Assembly (NCBI GenBank): GCA_901472455.1
Contig: LR590464.1
Location: 2,046,001-2,110,000, forward strand
Direction: 5' to 3'
Length of the DNA stretch: 64,000 nucleotides
Source: Leclercia adecarboxylata
GTDB taxonomy: Bacteria; Pseudomonadota; Gammaproteobacteria; Enterobacterales; Enterobacteriaceae
The notes beneath the pieces were generated by a model that was not told the origin of the DNA, searched no databases, and saw nothing but the letters and a program-made list of their open reading frames with translations. Positions 56,870 through 64,000 of the stretch are shown in pieces; positions within the stretch are counted from its first letter, which is position 1; each line of letters begins with the position of its first letter. The translations under genes and the position numbers were made by a program.

Positions 56870-56991
56870 GTAAGTTCCTTGATTCAACATCCCCGTGATT
56901 TCTGGTGACGGGTATGACCACAAGGATCAGGGTAGGAAAATGTAAATATTCTGTCTAATATATTAATAATCTCAAATGATACGTTAAAAAT

Positions 56992-57891
56992 ATGAATATT
57001 GAACTGCGTCATCTGCGCTACTTTGTGGCCGTTGCTGAGGAGCTGCATTTTGGTCGCGCGGCGGCGCGGCTGAATATCTCCCAACCGCCGCTGAGTCAGC
57101 AAATTCAGGCGCTGGAACAGCAGGTGGGGGCGCGTCTGCTGGCGCGGACCAACCGCAGCGTGGGGCTGACGGCGGCAGGGCGTCAGTTTCTGGCCGATAG
57201 CCGTCAGATCCTGGGCCTGGTGGACGAGGCGGCAGCCCGGGCGGAACGGCTGCATCATGGCGAAACCGGAGAGCTACGTCTTGGCTTTACCTCCTCTGCG
57301 CCTTTTATCCGCGCCATCTCGCATACGCTCTCGACGTTTCGCCGCCTCTCACCAGATGTCCATATCCAGACCCGGGAGATCAACACCCGGGAGCAGATCG
57401 TGCCGCTGAGCGAAGGCTCTCTCGATCTTGGTCTGATGCGTAATACCCAACTGCCGGATACCCTGGCGTGGCAGCAGGTGCTGCGGGAGCCGCTGCTGGC
57501 GATGATTCATCGGGATCACCCCCTGGCGGCAAAGGCTGTGGTTTCTCTTACGGAGCTGGCCCAGGAGCCGTTTGTCTTTTTTGATCCGCGGGTAGGTACC
57601 GGTCTGTATGACGACATTCTGGGATTACTGCGTCGCTACGGGGTCACGCCGGTCATCACTCAGGAGGTGGGCGAGGCGATGACTATTATCGGGCTGGTGG
57701 CGGCGGGGCTGGGCGTGTCGATTCTGCCGGCCTCGTTTAAGCGACTCCAGCTGAACGAGATGCGTTGGGTGGCGATAGCCGAACCGGACGCGGTGTCAGA
57801 GATGTGGCTGGTGTGGTCGAAGCATCATGAGCTTAGCGCCGCGGCACAACGTTTCAAAAAATTGCTGATCGACGCCTCATCAGGCGGCTGA
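56992..57891 (+). CDS. ynfL: LysR-family regulator YnfL
   Basis: LysR-type transcriptional regulator, 299 residues, intact. The helix-turn-helix is at residues ~18-37 (LHFGRAAARLNISQPPLSQQ), followed by the linker helix and RLGFTSSAPFIRAISHTL; the effector domain has RVGTGLYDDILGLL and GLVAAGLGVSILPASF. It is divergent from ynfM with a 122-bp gap, the usual arrangement for a LysR regulator and its target, but direct control is inference. Target unknown. Confidence 0.93.
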   Translation: MNIELRHLRYFVAVAEELHFGRAAARLNISQPPLSQQIQALEQQVGARLLARTNRSVGLTAAGRQFLADSRQILGLVDEAAARAERLHHGETGELRLGFTSSAPFIRAISHTLSTFRRLSPDVHIQTREINTREQIVPLSEGSLDLGLMRNTQLPDTLAWQQVLREPLLAMIHRDHPLAAKAVVSLTELAQEPFVFFDPRVGTGLYDDILGLLRRYGVTPVITQEVGEAMTIIGLVAAGLGVSILPASFKRLQLNEMRWVAIAEPDAVSEMWLVWSKHHELSAAAQRFKKLLIDASSGG

Positions 57892-57914
57892 GCCGCAAAA
57901 AAAGCGGGTAAAAA

Positions 57915-57930
57915 TGTGCTGTAAATCACA
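57915..57930. promoter_or_regulatory. CRP-like site upstream of mlc
   Basis: TGTGCTGTAAATCACA matches the CRP consensus TGTGA-N6-TCACA except for one base. It lies 104 bp before the mlc start; mlc is known to be cAMP-CRP responsive. Confidence 0.7.
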
Positions 57931-57985
57931 AGGCTAAGTAAAAATTTGACGATTACTGTAGAAGTGCTTCACCATAGCCCACAGT

Positions 57986-58007
57986 TTATTTCGAAGCTCG
58001 AAAATAA
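57986..58007. promoter_or_regulatory. Mlc operator (autoregulatory)
   Basis: TTATTTCGAAGCTCGAAAATAA is a near-perfect palindrome of the Mlc/NagC type, adjacent to the mlc ribosome-binding site, consistent with autorepression. Confidence 0.75.
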
Positions 58008-58018
58008 GGGAGTACGTG

Positions 58019-59239
58019 GTGGTTGCTGATAGTCAGCCTGGGCATATCGATCAGATTAAGCAGACCAATGCGGGTGCGGTATATCGCCTGATTGATCAGC
58101 TTGGGCCGGTCTCGCGCATCGATCTTTCCCGCCTTGCGCAACTGGCACCTGCCAGTATCACCAAGATCGTACGAGAAATGCTCGAAGCGCATCTGGTGCA
58201 GGAGACGGAAATTCAGGAGCCGGGCAGCCGCGGCCGTCCGGCGGTGGGGCTGGTGGTGGAAACCGAAGCCTGGCACTACCTCTCGTTGCGCATCAGCCGG
58301 GGTGAAATCTACCTTGCATTGCGCGATCTCAGCAGCAAGCTGGTGGTGGAAGAGCAACTGCCGCTGGAGCTGAAAGCCGAGCTGCCGCTTGAGGTGCGAA
58401 TCACCGCGCTTATCGATCGGTTCTTTATTCATCACCAGCAGAAGCTGGAGCGTCTCACCGCCATCGCGATCACCATGCCGGGTATCATTGATACCGAAAA
58501 TGGTATCGTCCACCGGATGCCGTTCTACGATGACGTGAAAGAGATGCCGCTGGGCGAAGTACTGAAGAACCATACCGGCGTGCCGGTCTATATTCAGCAT
58601 GACATTAGCGCATGGACGATGGCCGAGGCGCTGTTCGGCGCGTCGCGTGGTGCGCGGGATGTGATTCAGGTGGTCATCGACCACAACGTCGGCGCCGGAG
58701 TGATAACCGATGGTCGTCTGTTGCATGCCGGGAGCAGCAGCCTGGTGGAGATTGGCCACACCCAGGTCGATCCCTACGGCAAACGCTGTTATTGCGGTAA
58801 CCACGGCTGTCTGGAGACCATTGCCAGCGTGGACAGTGTGCTGGAGCTGGCCCAGCTGCGGCTCGGCCAATCGATGAGTTCAACTCTGCACGGTCAACCC
58901 CTGACGGTGGAGTCGCTTTGCGCCGCCGCCCAGCAGGGCGACCTGCTGGCGAAAGACATCATTACCGGCGTTGGCACGAACGTCGGGCGCATCATTGCCA
59001 TCATGGTTAACCTCTTCAATCCGCAAAAAATACTGATCGGTTCGCCATTGAGCCAGGCGGCAGGGGTCCTCTTCCCGGCGATCGCCGACTCAATTCGCCA
59101 GCAGTCCCTGCCAGCCTACAGTAAACATATCGTGGTGGAGAGCACCCAGTTTACCAATCAGGGGACGATGGCCGGTGCGGCGCTGGTGAAAGATGCGATG
59201 TATAACGGCTCCCTGCTGATCCGCCTGCTGCAGGGTTAA
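58019..59239 (+). CDS. mlc: Global glucose-responsive repressor Mlc (DgsA)
   Basis: ROK-family repressor of ptsG, manXYZ, malT and ptsHI, inactivated by sequestration to dephosphorylated EIICB-Glc. 406 residues, intact. The helix-turn-helix is at residues ~30-55 (SRIDLSRLAQLAPASITKIV), the ROK signature VVIDHNVGAGVITDGRLLHAG, and the zinc site EIGHTQVDPYGKRCYCGNHGCLET (His and three Cys). The start is a GTG at 58019 (VVADSQPGHIDQIKQTNAG), matching E. coli; a second GTG at 58016 is the alternative. Confidence 0.97.
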   Translation: MVADSQPGHIDQIKQTNAGAVYRLIDQLGPVSRIDLSRLAQLAPASITKIVREMLEAHLVQETEIQEPGSRGRPAVGLVVETEAWHYLSLRISRGEIYLALRDLSSKLVVEEQLPLELKAELPLEVRITALIDRFFIHHQQKLERLTAIAITMPGIIDTENGIVHRMPFYDDVKEMPLGEVLKNHTGVPVYIQHDISAWTMAEALFGASRGARDVIQVVIDHNVGAGVITDGRLLHAGSSSLVEIGHTQVDPYGKRCYCGNHGCLETIASVDSVLELAQLRLGQSMSSTLHGQPLTVESLCAAAQQGDLLAKDIITGVGTNVGRIIAIMVNLFNPQKILIGSPLSQAAGVLFPAIADSIRQQSLPAYSKHIVVESTQFTNQGTMAGAALVKDAMYNGSLLIRLLQG

Positions 59240-59265
59240 CAATCCTTAAAGTCTTACTAAAAATT

Positions 59266-59293
59266 GCGCTATCTCAAACTGAGCGGATAGCGC
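59266..59293. repeat. Inverted repeat downstream of mlc
   Basis: GCGCTATC...GATAGCGC, 8-bp arms with a 12-nt loop, lies 27 bp after mlc. No T run follows; it may be a weak terminator or a regulatory site for bioD2. Confidence 0.4.
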
Positions 59294-59363
59294 ATGCCTT
59301 AGACTTCCTCCACTGAATTATTTCCTTGATTTATATTTCCAAAGCATAACGGTGGAGTTAGTG

Positions 59364-60059
59364 ATGCTTAAGCGTTTCTTTGTAACGGGTACTGATACTT
59401 CTGTCGGCAAGACGGTGGTGTCCCGCGCCTTGCTGCAAGCCTTGATGGCAAGCGGAAAGCGCGTCGCAGGGTACAAACCGGTAGCAAAAGGGAGTAAAGA
59501 GACGCCAGAGGGATTGCGCAATAAAGATGCGCTGGTTTTACAAAGCGTCTCCTCTCTCGAACTGCCTTACCATGCGGTAAACCCCATTGCCCTCAGTGAA
59601 GATGAGAGCAGCGTGGCGCACAGCGGGCTGGTGAATTACACCCTGTTATCGAACGGGCTGGCCAGCCTGAGCGATCAGGTCGACCACGTGGTGGTCGAAG
59701 GAACTGGCGGCTGGCGCAGCCTGATGAATGATTTGCGTCCGTTATCAGAGTGGGTGGTGCAGGAGCAACTGCCGGTACTGATGGTGGTAGGCATTCAGGA
59801 AGGCTGTATCAACCACGCCCTGCTGACGGCACAGGCTATCGCCAATGACGGCCTGCCGCTGGTGGGCTGGGTGGCAAACCGTATCAATCCGGGCCTGGCC
59901 CACTATGCTGAAATTATTGAGGTGCTGAGTAAAAAGCTGCCGGGTCCGCTGGTGGGCGAGCTGCCCTATCTGCCGCGCGCAGAGCAGCGCGATCTAGCGC
60001 ACTACATCGACCTCTCGACTCTCGGCAGTGTGCTGTCCGTAGATCGAGTCGTGGCGTAA
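59364..60059 (+). CDS. bioD2: Dethiobiotin synthetase homologue BioD2 (YnfK)
   Basis: ATP-dependent dethiobiotin synthetase-like protein (biotin pathway), a paralogue of BioD; 231 residues, intact. The P-loop is [18 protein letters not shown], the substrate segment GYKPVAKG with the conserved Lys, and [15 protein letters not shown]. The start at 59364 ([11 protein letters not shown]) follows RBS GGTGGAG; the upstream GTG at 59352 is unlikely. Its last 66 bases overlap the 3' end of convergent clcB. Confidence 0.93.
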   Translation: MLKRFFVTGTDTSVGKTVVSRALLQALMASGKRVAGYKPVAKGSKETPEGLRNKDALVLQSVSSLELPYHAVNPIALSEDESSVAHSGLVNYTLLSNGLASLSDQVDHVVVEGTGGWRSLMNDLRPLSEWVVQEQLPVLMVVGIQEGCINHALLTAQAIANDGLPLVGWVANRINPGLAHYAEIIEVLSKKLPGPLVGELPYLPRAEQRDLAHYIDLSTLGSVLSVDRVVA

Positions 60060-61268
60060 CGTTCGCGACAGCACCGACGCCACCACGCAGGCAATCAGCA
60101 AGCCGGGCAGCAGCAGATACTGCCCGGTCATTTCACAGACCATCAGCGCCGACATGATCGGCGCGTGCGTCGTGGCGGCAAGCAGTGTCGCCATTCCCGC
60201 CAGCCCCAGCAAAATTGCGGTTTCAGAACCGGGCAACCAAAGCATAAAGATCTGAGCAAACAGCATCCCGGTTGCCATACCGACAAACAACGTTGGCGTA
60301 AATACCCCGCCTGGCGCCCCCGAACCACTGCTGGCCAGTACCGCCAGCAGCTTACAGATAAATACCCCCGCAATTACTGACAGCAGCGGCGGCGCGAGCA
60401 GAAACGCCTGCACCACGCTGTAGCCATTGCCCCACACTTTAGGCGTTAGCAGTGACAACAGCCCGACGATCAGCCCGCCCAATGCCAGCTGCCACGGCGG
60501 GGAAAGCCGCAGGCGCAGGAACAGGGCGTGAGTGAAGGTCATCAGCCACATCAGCGCCGGGCCGCAGACCCCCGCCAGCAAACCCATGCCGACCATCAGG
60601 GAATAATCCACCCCGGTCAGCGTTTCGCTGAGATGCACCTCATACAGCGTGCTGGCACCGGGGCTGAGCAGGCGGGTAGTGAGGAGCGCAACCACCGCGG
60701 CAATCACCACCGGCCCAAGCGACGCCAGCATCAGGGTGCCGAACAAGATCTCGGCAATGAACAGGCTGCCGGCTAAGGGCGCATGGTACGCACTCGCCAT
60801 CCCGGCGGCGGCACCACAGGCAATCCACAGCTTCCACTCGGATTTCGGCGTAAAGCGTTGGGCAAAAAACGAGGCGGCGAGAGCGGCCATCAGGATCATC
60901 GCCCCTTCACGGCCAATGGCGCTGCCGCTGGCGACCACCAGTAACGATGCCAGGGATTTCACCAGACTGGCACCATAGTCAAACTGTCCGTCGCCCGTTT
61001 CCAGGGCCTCCATATAGTCGGTGGGAGCATGAGGGCGCTGCGCGTTGATCCGCTGCCAGCCCCAGAGCAACAGTCCGGCCGCCAGCCCGCCAAGGGCGGG
61101 AGTCAGGGCACGTCGCCAGGGTGAGAGGCTGCTGGCGGCATTCACCAGGCTGCCGCTTTCATTACTCAGGAGCAGCCACTCCAGCCAATACATGGCGTGA
61201 CGAAACAGCGCCACGGCCAGCGCTGCCAGCACGCCGGTAACGGTGGCAATCAGCAGTCGGCGAAACAT
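59994..61268 (-). CDS. clcB: Voltage-gated chloride channel protein ClcB
   Basis: ClC-family chloride transporter of the inner membrane, about 424 residues with many helices. Ion-selectivity motifs are [19 protein letters not shown] (the GREG motif with the external gating Glu), the [16 protein letters not shown] segment (GxFxP) and the C-terminal [26 protein letters not shown]. The start at 61268 ([13 protein letters not shown]) matches E. coli; the open frame reaches 61313. The C-terminal tail SREVDVVR extends past E. coli and overlaps bioD2. In E. coli it aids acid resistance. Confidence 0.93.
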   Translation of the reverse strand: MFRRLLIATVTGVLAALAVALFRHAMYWLEWLLLSNESGSLVNAASSLSPWRRALTPALGGLAAGLLLWGWQRINAQRPHAPTDYMEALETGDGQFDYGASLVKSLASLLVVASGSAIGREGAMILMAALAASFFAQRFTPKSEWKLWIACGAAAGMASAYHAPLAGSLFIAEILFGTLMLASLGPVVIAAVVALLTTRLLSPGASTLYEVHLSETLTGVDYSLMVGMGLLAGVCGPALMWLMTFTHALFLRLRLSPPWQLALGGLIVGLLSLLTPKVWGNGYSVVQAFLLAPPLLSVIAGVFICKLLAVLASSGSGAPGGVFTPTLFVGMATGMLFAQIFMLWLPGSETAILLGLAGMATLLAATTHAPIMSALMVCEMTGQYLLLPGLLIACVVASVLSRTLRHDSIYGQHTAESREVDVVR

Positions 61269-61368
61269 TGCGCGGATGTCCGGGTAAGCATGGAGTCGAT
61301 GCATGGGGTACACGTAAACAGGAAAGATACAATATTGTGGGGGGGAAATCGTGGGGTTAGCAACGTAA

Positions 61369-61391
61369 AGAGCCGGGCAGTGCCCGGCTTA
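61369..61391 (-). terminator. Hairpin after the osmV operon
   Basis: An 8-9-bp GC-rich stem AGCCGGGC / GCCCGGCT, with CTTTACG after it on the minus strand, lies eight bases past the osmV stop. Confidence 0.65.
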
Positions 61392-61396
61392 CAGCA

Positions 61397-62546
61397 TTAA
61401 CTCTCGCTATGAATATTCAGCGCCCGGCGGGTGCGGCCGGAACTGAGATATTCCGCAATATAGTCCTGCGAAATCTCGCCGTTGTAGCGTCCGTCTTCAT
61501 CGACAATTGGCATCCAGCTGGTGTTGCTCTCGTACAGACGGGATAGCACCACGCGCAGGTTGTCTTCGGCCTTGCCGGTCATACGGAACGGGTGGATCAG
61601 ATCGGCGCAGGTGCCGCTGGCATGGCGCGCCTCGCGACGTTTCACAAAGCCCAGCGGCTTACCATTTTCGTCCACCACGGTGACCGCGCGAATGTCGTTA
61701 TCATCCATCGTGGCGAAGGCCTCCGGCAGCGGGGTGGCCGGGCGAACGGTGATCGTCGGCTGTTGGTCAGTCACATCGCCCGCCGAGACCAGCAGCAGAC
61801 GCTTAAGGGTGCGGTCCTGGCCGACGAACGAACCGACAAACTCATCCGCCGGTTTCGCCAGCAGTTCGTCCGGGCTGGCGCACTGGACGATTTTCCCCTG
61901 GCGGAAGACGGCGATGCGGTCGCCGAGCTTCAGCGCCTCGTCGATATCATGGCTCACCAGCATCACGGTCTTTTTCAGCTTGCGCTGCATCTCGAGGAAC
62001 TGGTTCTGGATCACCTCGCGGTTAATTGGGTCGACTGCACCGAAAGGCTCATCCATCAGCAGTACCGGAGGATCCGCCGCCAGGGCGCGGATCACGCCGA
62101 TACGCTGCTGCTGACCGCCGGACATTTCACGTGGGTAGCGGTTAAGGAACTTATGCGGGTCCATCGCCACCATGTCCATCAGCTCTTCAGCGCGGGTTTT
62201 ACAGCGCGCTTTGTCCCAGCCCAGCATCCGTGGCACCACGGTGATGTTCTCTTCGATGGTCATGTTCGGGAACAGACCAATCTGCTGGATCACGTAGCCG
62301 ATGTTACGACGCAGGGTGACGGTATCCATGTCGCTGGTGTCCTGACCGTTGATCAGGATCTTCCCGCTGCTCGGAGTAATCAGACGGTTAATCATCTTCA
62401 GGGTCGTCGTCTTGCCGCAGCCGGACGGGTCCAAGCAGAACGCACATTTCCCCTTCGGGTACGTTCAGGTTAACGTTGTCTACGGCCTTAAATGTCTGGC
62501 CCTGCTTCTGTGAAAATTGTTTGGTGAGGTTTTCCAGTTTTATCAT
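61397..62546 (-). CDS. osmV: Osmoprotectant ABC transporter ATP-binding protein OsmV, one frameshift
   Basis: ATPase of the OsmU-type (OpuC/ProU) glycine betaine/choline-sulfate importer, about 382 residues. Walker A GPSGCGKTTTLKMINRL is broken by an indel near 62430; the signature is MSGGQQQRIGVIRALA, Walker B VLLMDEPFGAVDP and the H-loop MLVSHDIDEAL. The C-terminal part holds two CBS domains (ITVRPATPLPEAFATMDDNDIRAVTVVDENG and SYESNTSWMPIVDEDGRYNG), typical of osmoregulated members. The start at 62546 overlaps the osmW stop (TAATG). Salmonella has this operon next to clcB too. Confidence 0.92.
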
Positions 62547-63189
62547 TATCGAATCCCCTTTGGAGTCAGTACGATCTGCAGACGGTGCAGTACCAGTCGA
62601 GCACAATCGCTAAAAGACAAATCATCAGCGCACCGGCAATCAACATACGGATATCACTTCCGCCGATGCCGTTAAGCAGCAACAGACCCAGCCCGCCGCG
62701 CCGATAACGGCGGCAATCGCCATCACGCCGATGTTCATCACACGGCGGTACGGATCCGCCGAAAATCACCGGCAGCGCCATGGGAATCTCTACCCAGCGC
62801 AGACGTTGCCAGAAGGTCATGCCGATGCCACGCCCCGCCTCACGCAGGCCGGGCGGCAGGCTGTCGAGTGCGGTGTGGGTGTTACGCACAATTGGCAGCA
62901 GCGAGTAGAGAAATACCGCGGTAATCGGCGGCAGGGCACCAATACCCTGACCCGATCAGCGAAAAGAGCGGGATCATCAGACCAAACAGCGCAATGGATG
63001 GGATGGTCAGTACGATGGTGGCAATACCCAGCACCGGGGTCGCCAGCCATTTGTGGCGTACAATCAGAATGCCCAGCGGCACGCCGATAATGATGGCCAG
63101 GCCTACAGCCAGCGCCACCAGCCACGATGTTGCAGCGTCAGGGTGCAGAGATAACCCCAGTTATCAATCATGTAGTGAATCGTATCCAT
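62546..63189 (-). CDS. osmW: Osmoprotectant ABC transporter permease OsmW, frameshifted
   Basis: Inner-membrane permease of the OpuCB/OpuCD type, about 213 residues with five or six helices. It begins MDTIHYMIDNWGYLCTLTLQH at 63189. The BPD-transport (EAA) loop is LPPGLREAGRGIGMTFWQRLRWVEIPMALPVI, and NTHTALDSL precedes it; the C-terminus is IVLTPKGIR. Breaks occur near 63125, 62950, 62755, 62690 and 62600. Its stop overlaps the osmV start. Confidence 0.88.
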
Positions 63190-63198
63190 AGCGCCTCC

Positions 63199-64000
63199 TT
63201 ACAGCAGCTGCTTGCTACGCAGGAAATCACGGGCGACCTGCTGCGGTGACTGATGATCGATATCCACCTTTTTATTCAGCTCGGTGATACGTCGTTATTG
63301 AGCTGTGCAGAGAGGGTGTTTCAGCGCCTCCTCCAGACCCGGATTGGCTCCAGGGTGTCCTTACGCACCACCGGGGTCACCGCATAGCTCGGGAAAAAGC
63401 CTTTATCATCTTCCAGTACCTTCAGGTCAAAACCCTTCACGCGCCCGTCGGTGGTATAAATCAGCCGGCGTCGACAAAGCCATCGCGCACCGCGTTATAG
63501 ACCAGACCGGGGTCCATCTGGCGGATCTGCGGGCGATCAAGCTCCAGGTTGTAGGCGGCTGCAGCGGCTTCATGCCGTCGCTACGCCCGGAAAATTCGAG
63601 GTCCAGACCGAGCAGCCAGTTGTTATCCGGGTCGGTTTTACGCACCTGTTCAACCTTTGCCACCAGTTCCGACATGGTGTTGATATGTTCTGCTTCGGCG
63701 CGCTTACGCTGCATAGCGAAGGCGTAGGTATTGTTCATGTCAGCAGGCTGGAGCCACACCAGGCCGTGTTTCGCATCCAGGCGTTTTCACTGTCTCGTAA
63801 GACTCCTGCGGTGACATGCGTTTGTTGATGTGGTTAAGATGATCAGCGAAGTACCGGTGTACTCCCAGGTCATATCGATCTGCTTGTTGATCATGGCATT
63901 GCGGGAGATGACCGTCGCAATGTTGGTCTGGGGCTGTACCTGAAACCCTTTCTTTTGCAGGTACTGCACGGTCATTGCCGAAAGAATATGCTGTTCGGTA
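63199..64000 (-). CDS. osmX: Osmoprotectant ABC transporter substrate-binding protein OsmX, 5' end outside window, frameshifted
   Basis: Periplasmic glycine betaine-type binding protein of the OpuAC family; the N-terminus and signal peptide lie beyond 64000. Blocks seen are [63 protein letters not shown] and the C-terminal DYQ...[10 protein letters not shown] region, ending at 63199. The visible portion is about 267 codons, and breaks occur near 63830, 63785, 63560, 63465, 63310 and 63290. Nine bases separate it from osmW. It is the first visible gene of the operon osmX-osmW-osmV. Confidence 0.86.

Overview
The window is chromosomal DNA from a member of the Enterobacteriaceae, close to Enterobacter, Leclercia, Citrobacter or Salmonella. 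Almost every protein is a recognisable orthologue of an Escherichia coli or Salmonella protein, and most of the gene order is that of the E. coli replication-terminus region. A tus gene with its own Ter site places it near the terminus. I found no rRNA, tRNA, insertion sequence, prophage or CRISPR array. Genus and species are inference.

Layout: gstA (partial) and dtpA; nth and the whole rsxABCDGE electron-transport operon (ca 2.7-9.7 kb, minus strand) with ydgK, cnu and blr; ydgJ, add and the maltose-linked malY-malX/malI locus (11-17.3 kb); ydgA, manA, fumA, fumC, tus with Ter (17.4-24.6 kb); rstB and rstA, here split by a three-gene FecBCD-type metal/siderophore ABC transporter (24.7-29.7 kb); ydgC, folM, ydgI, ydgH and pntAB (29.9-37 kb); a block that lies elsewhere in E. 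coli (MscS-family channel, uspE, fnr, ogt, abgT-abgB-abgA/abgR, the sRNA mcaS, smrA, an MDR oxidoreductase; 37-48 kb); tqsA, the mdtU-mdtJ-mdtI polyamine-export locus, a CHASE4-GGDEF-EAL gene with nonsense codons, ydgD, ydgU and asr (48-54 kb); an M32 carboxypeptidase, ynfM/ynfL, mlc, bioD2, clcB and the Salmonella-type osmU operon osmV-osmW-osmX (54-64 kb, osmX running off the end).

Functional themes: membrane electron transfer and redox control (rsx, pntAB, fnr, fumA/fumC); sugar sensing (mlc, malI); acid, iron and envelope signalling (rstAB, asr with an RstA-box-like site); folate catabolite recycling (abg); osmolyte and polyamine transport.

Caution: more than thirty genes, including essential-type housekeeping genes, carry single-base indels, many in homopolymers (for example an extra A in an A run in rsxA, a lost C in fnr, an extra G in ydgC). 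This looks like uncorrected sequencing or assembly error rather than decay. For such genes I give the whole span and the approximate break points, and I still call them CDS. The exception is the GGDEF-EAL gene, which also carries two in-frame nonsense codons.
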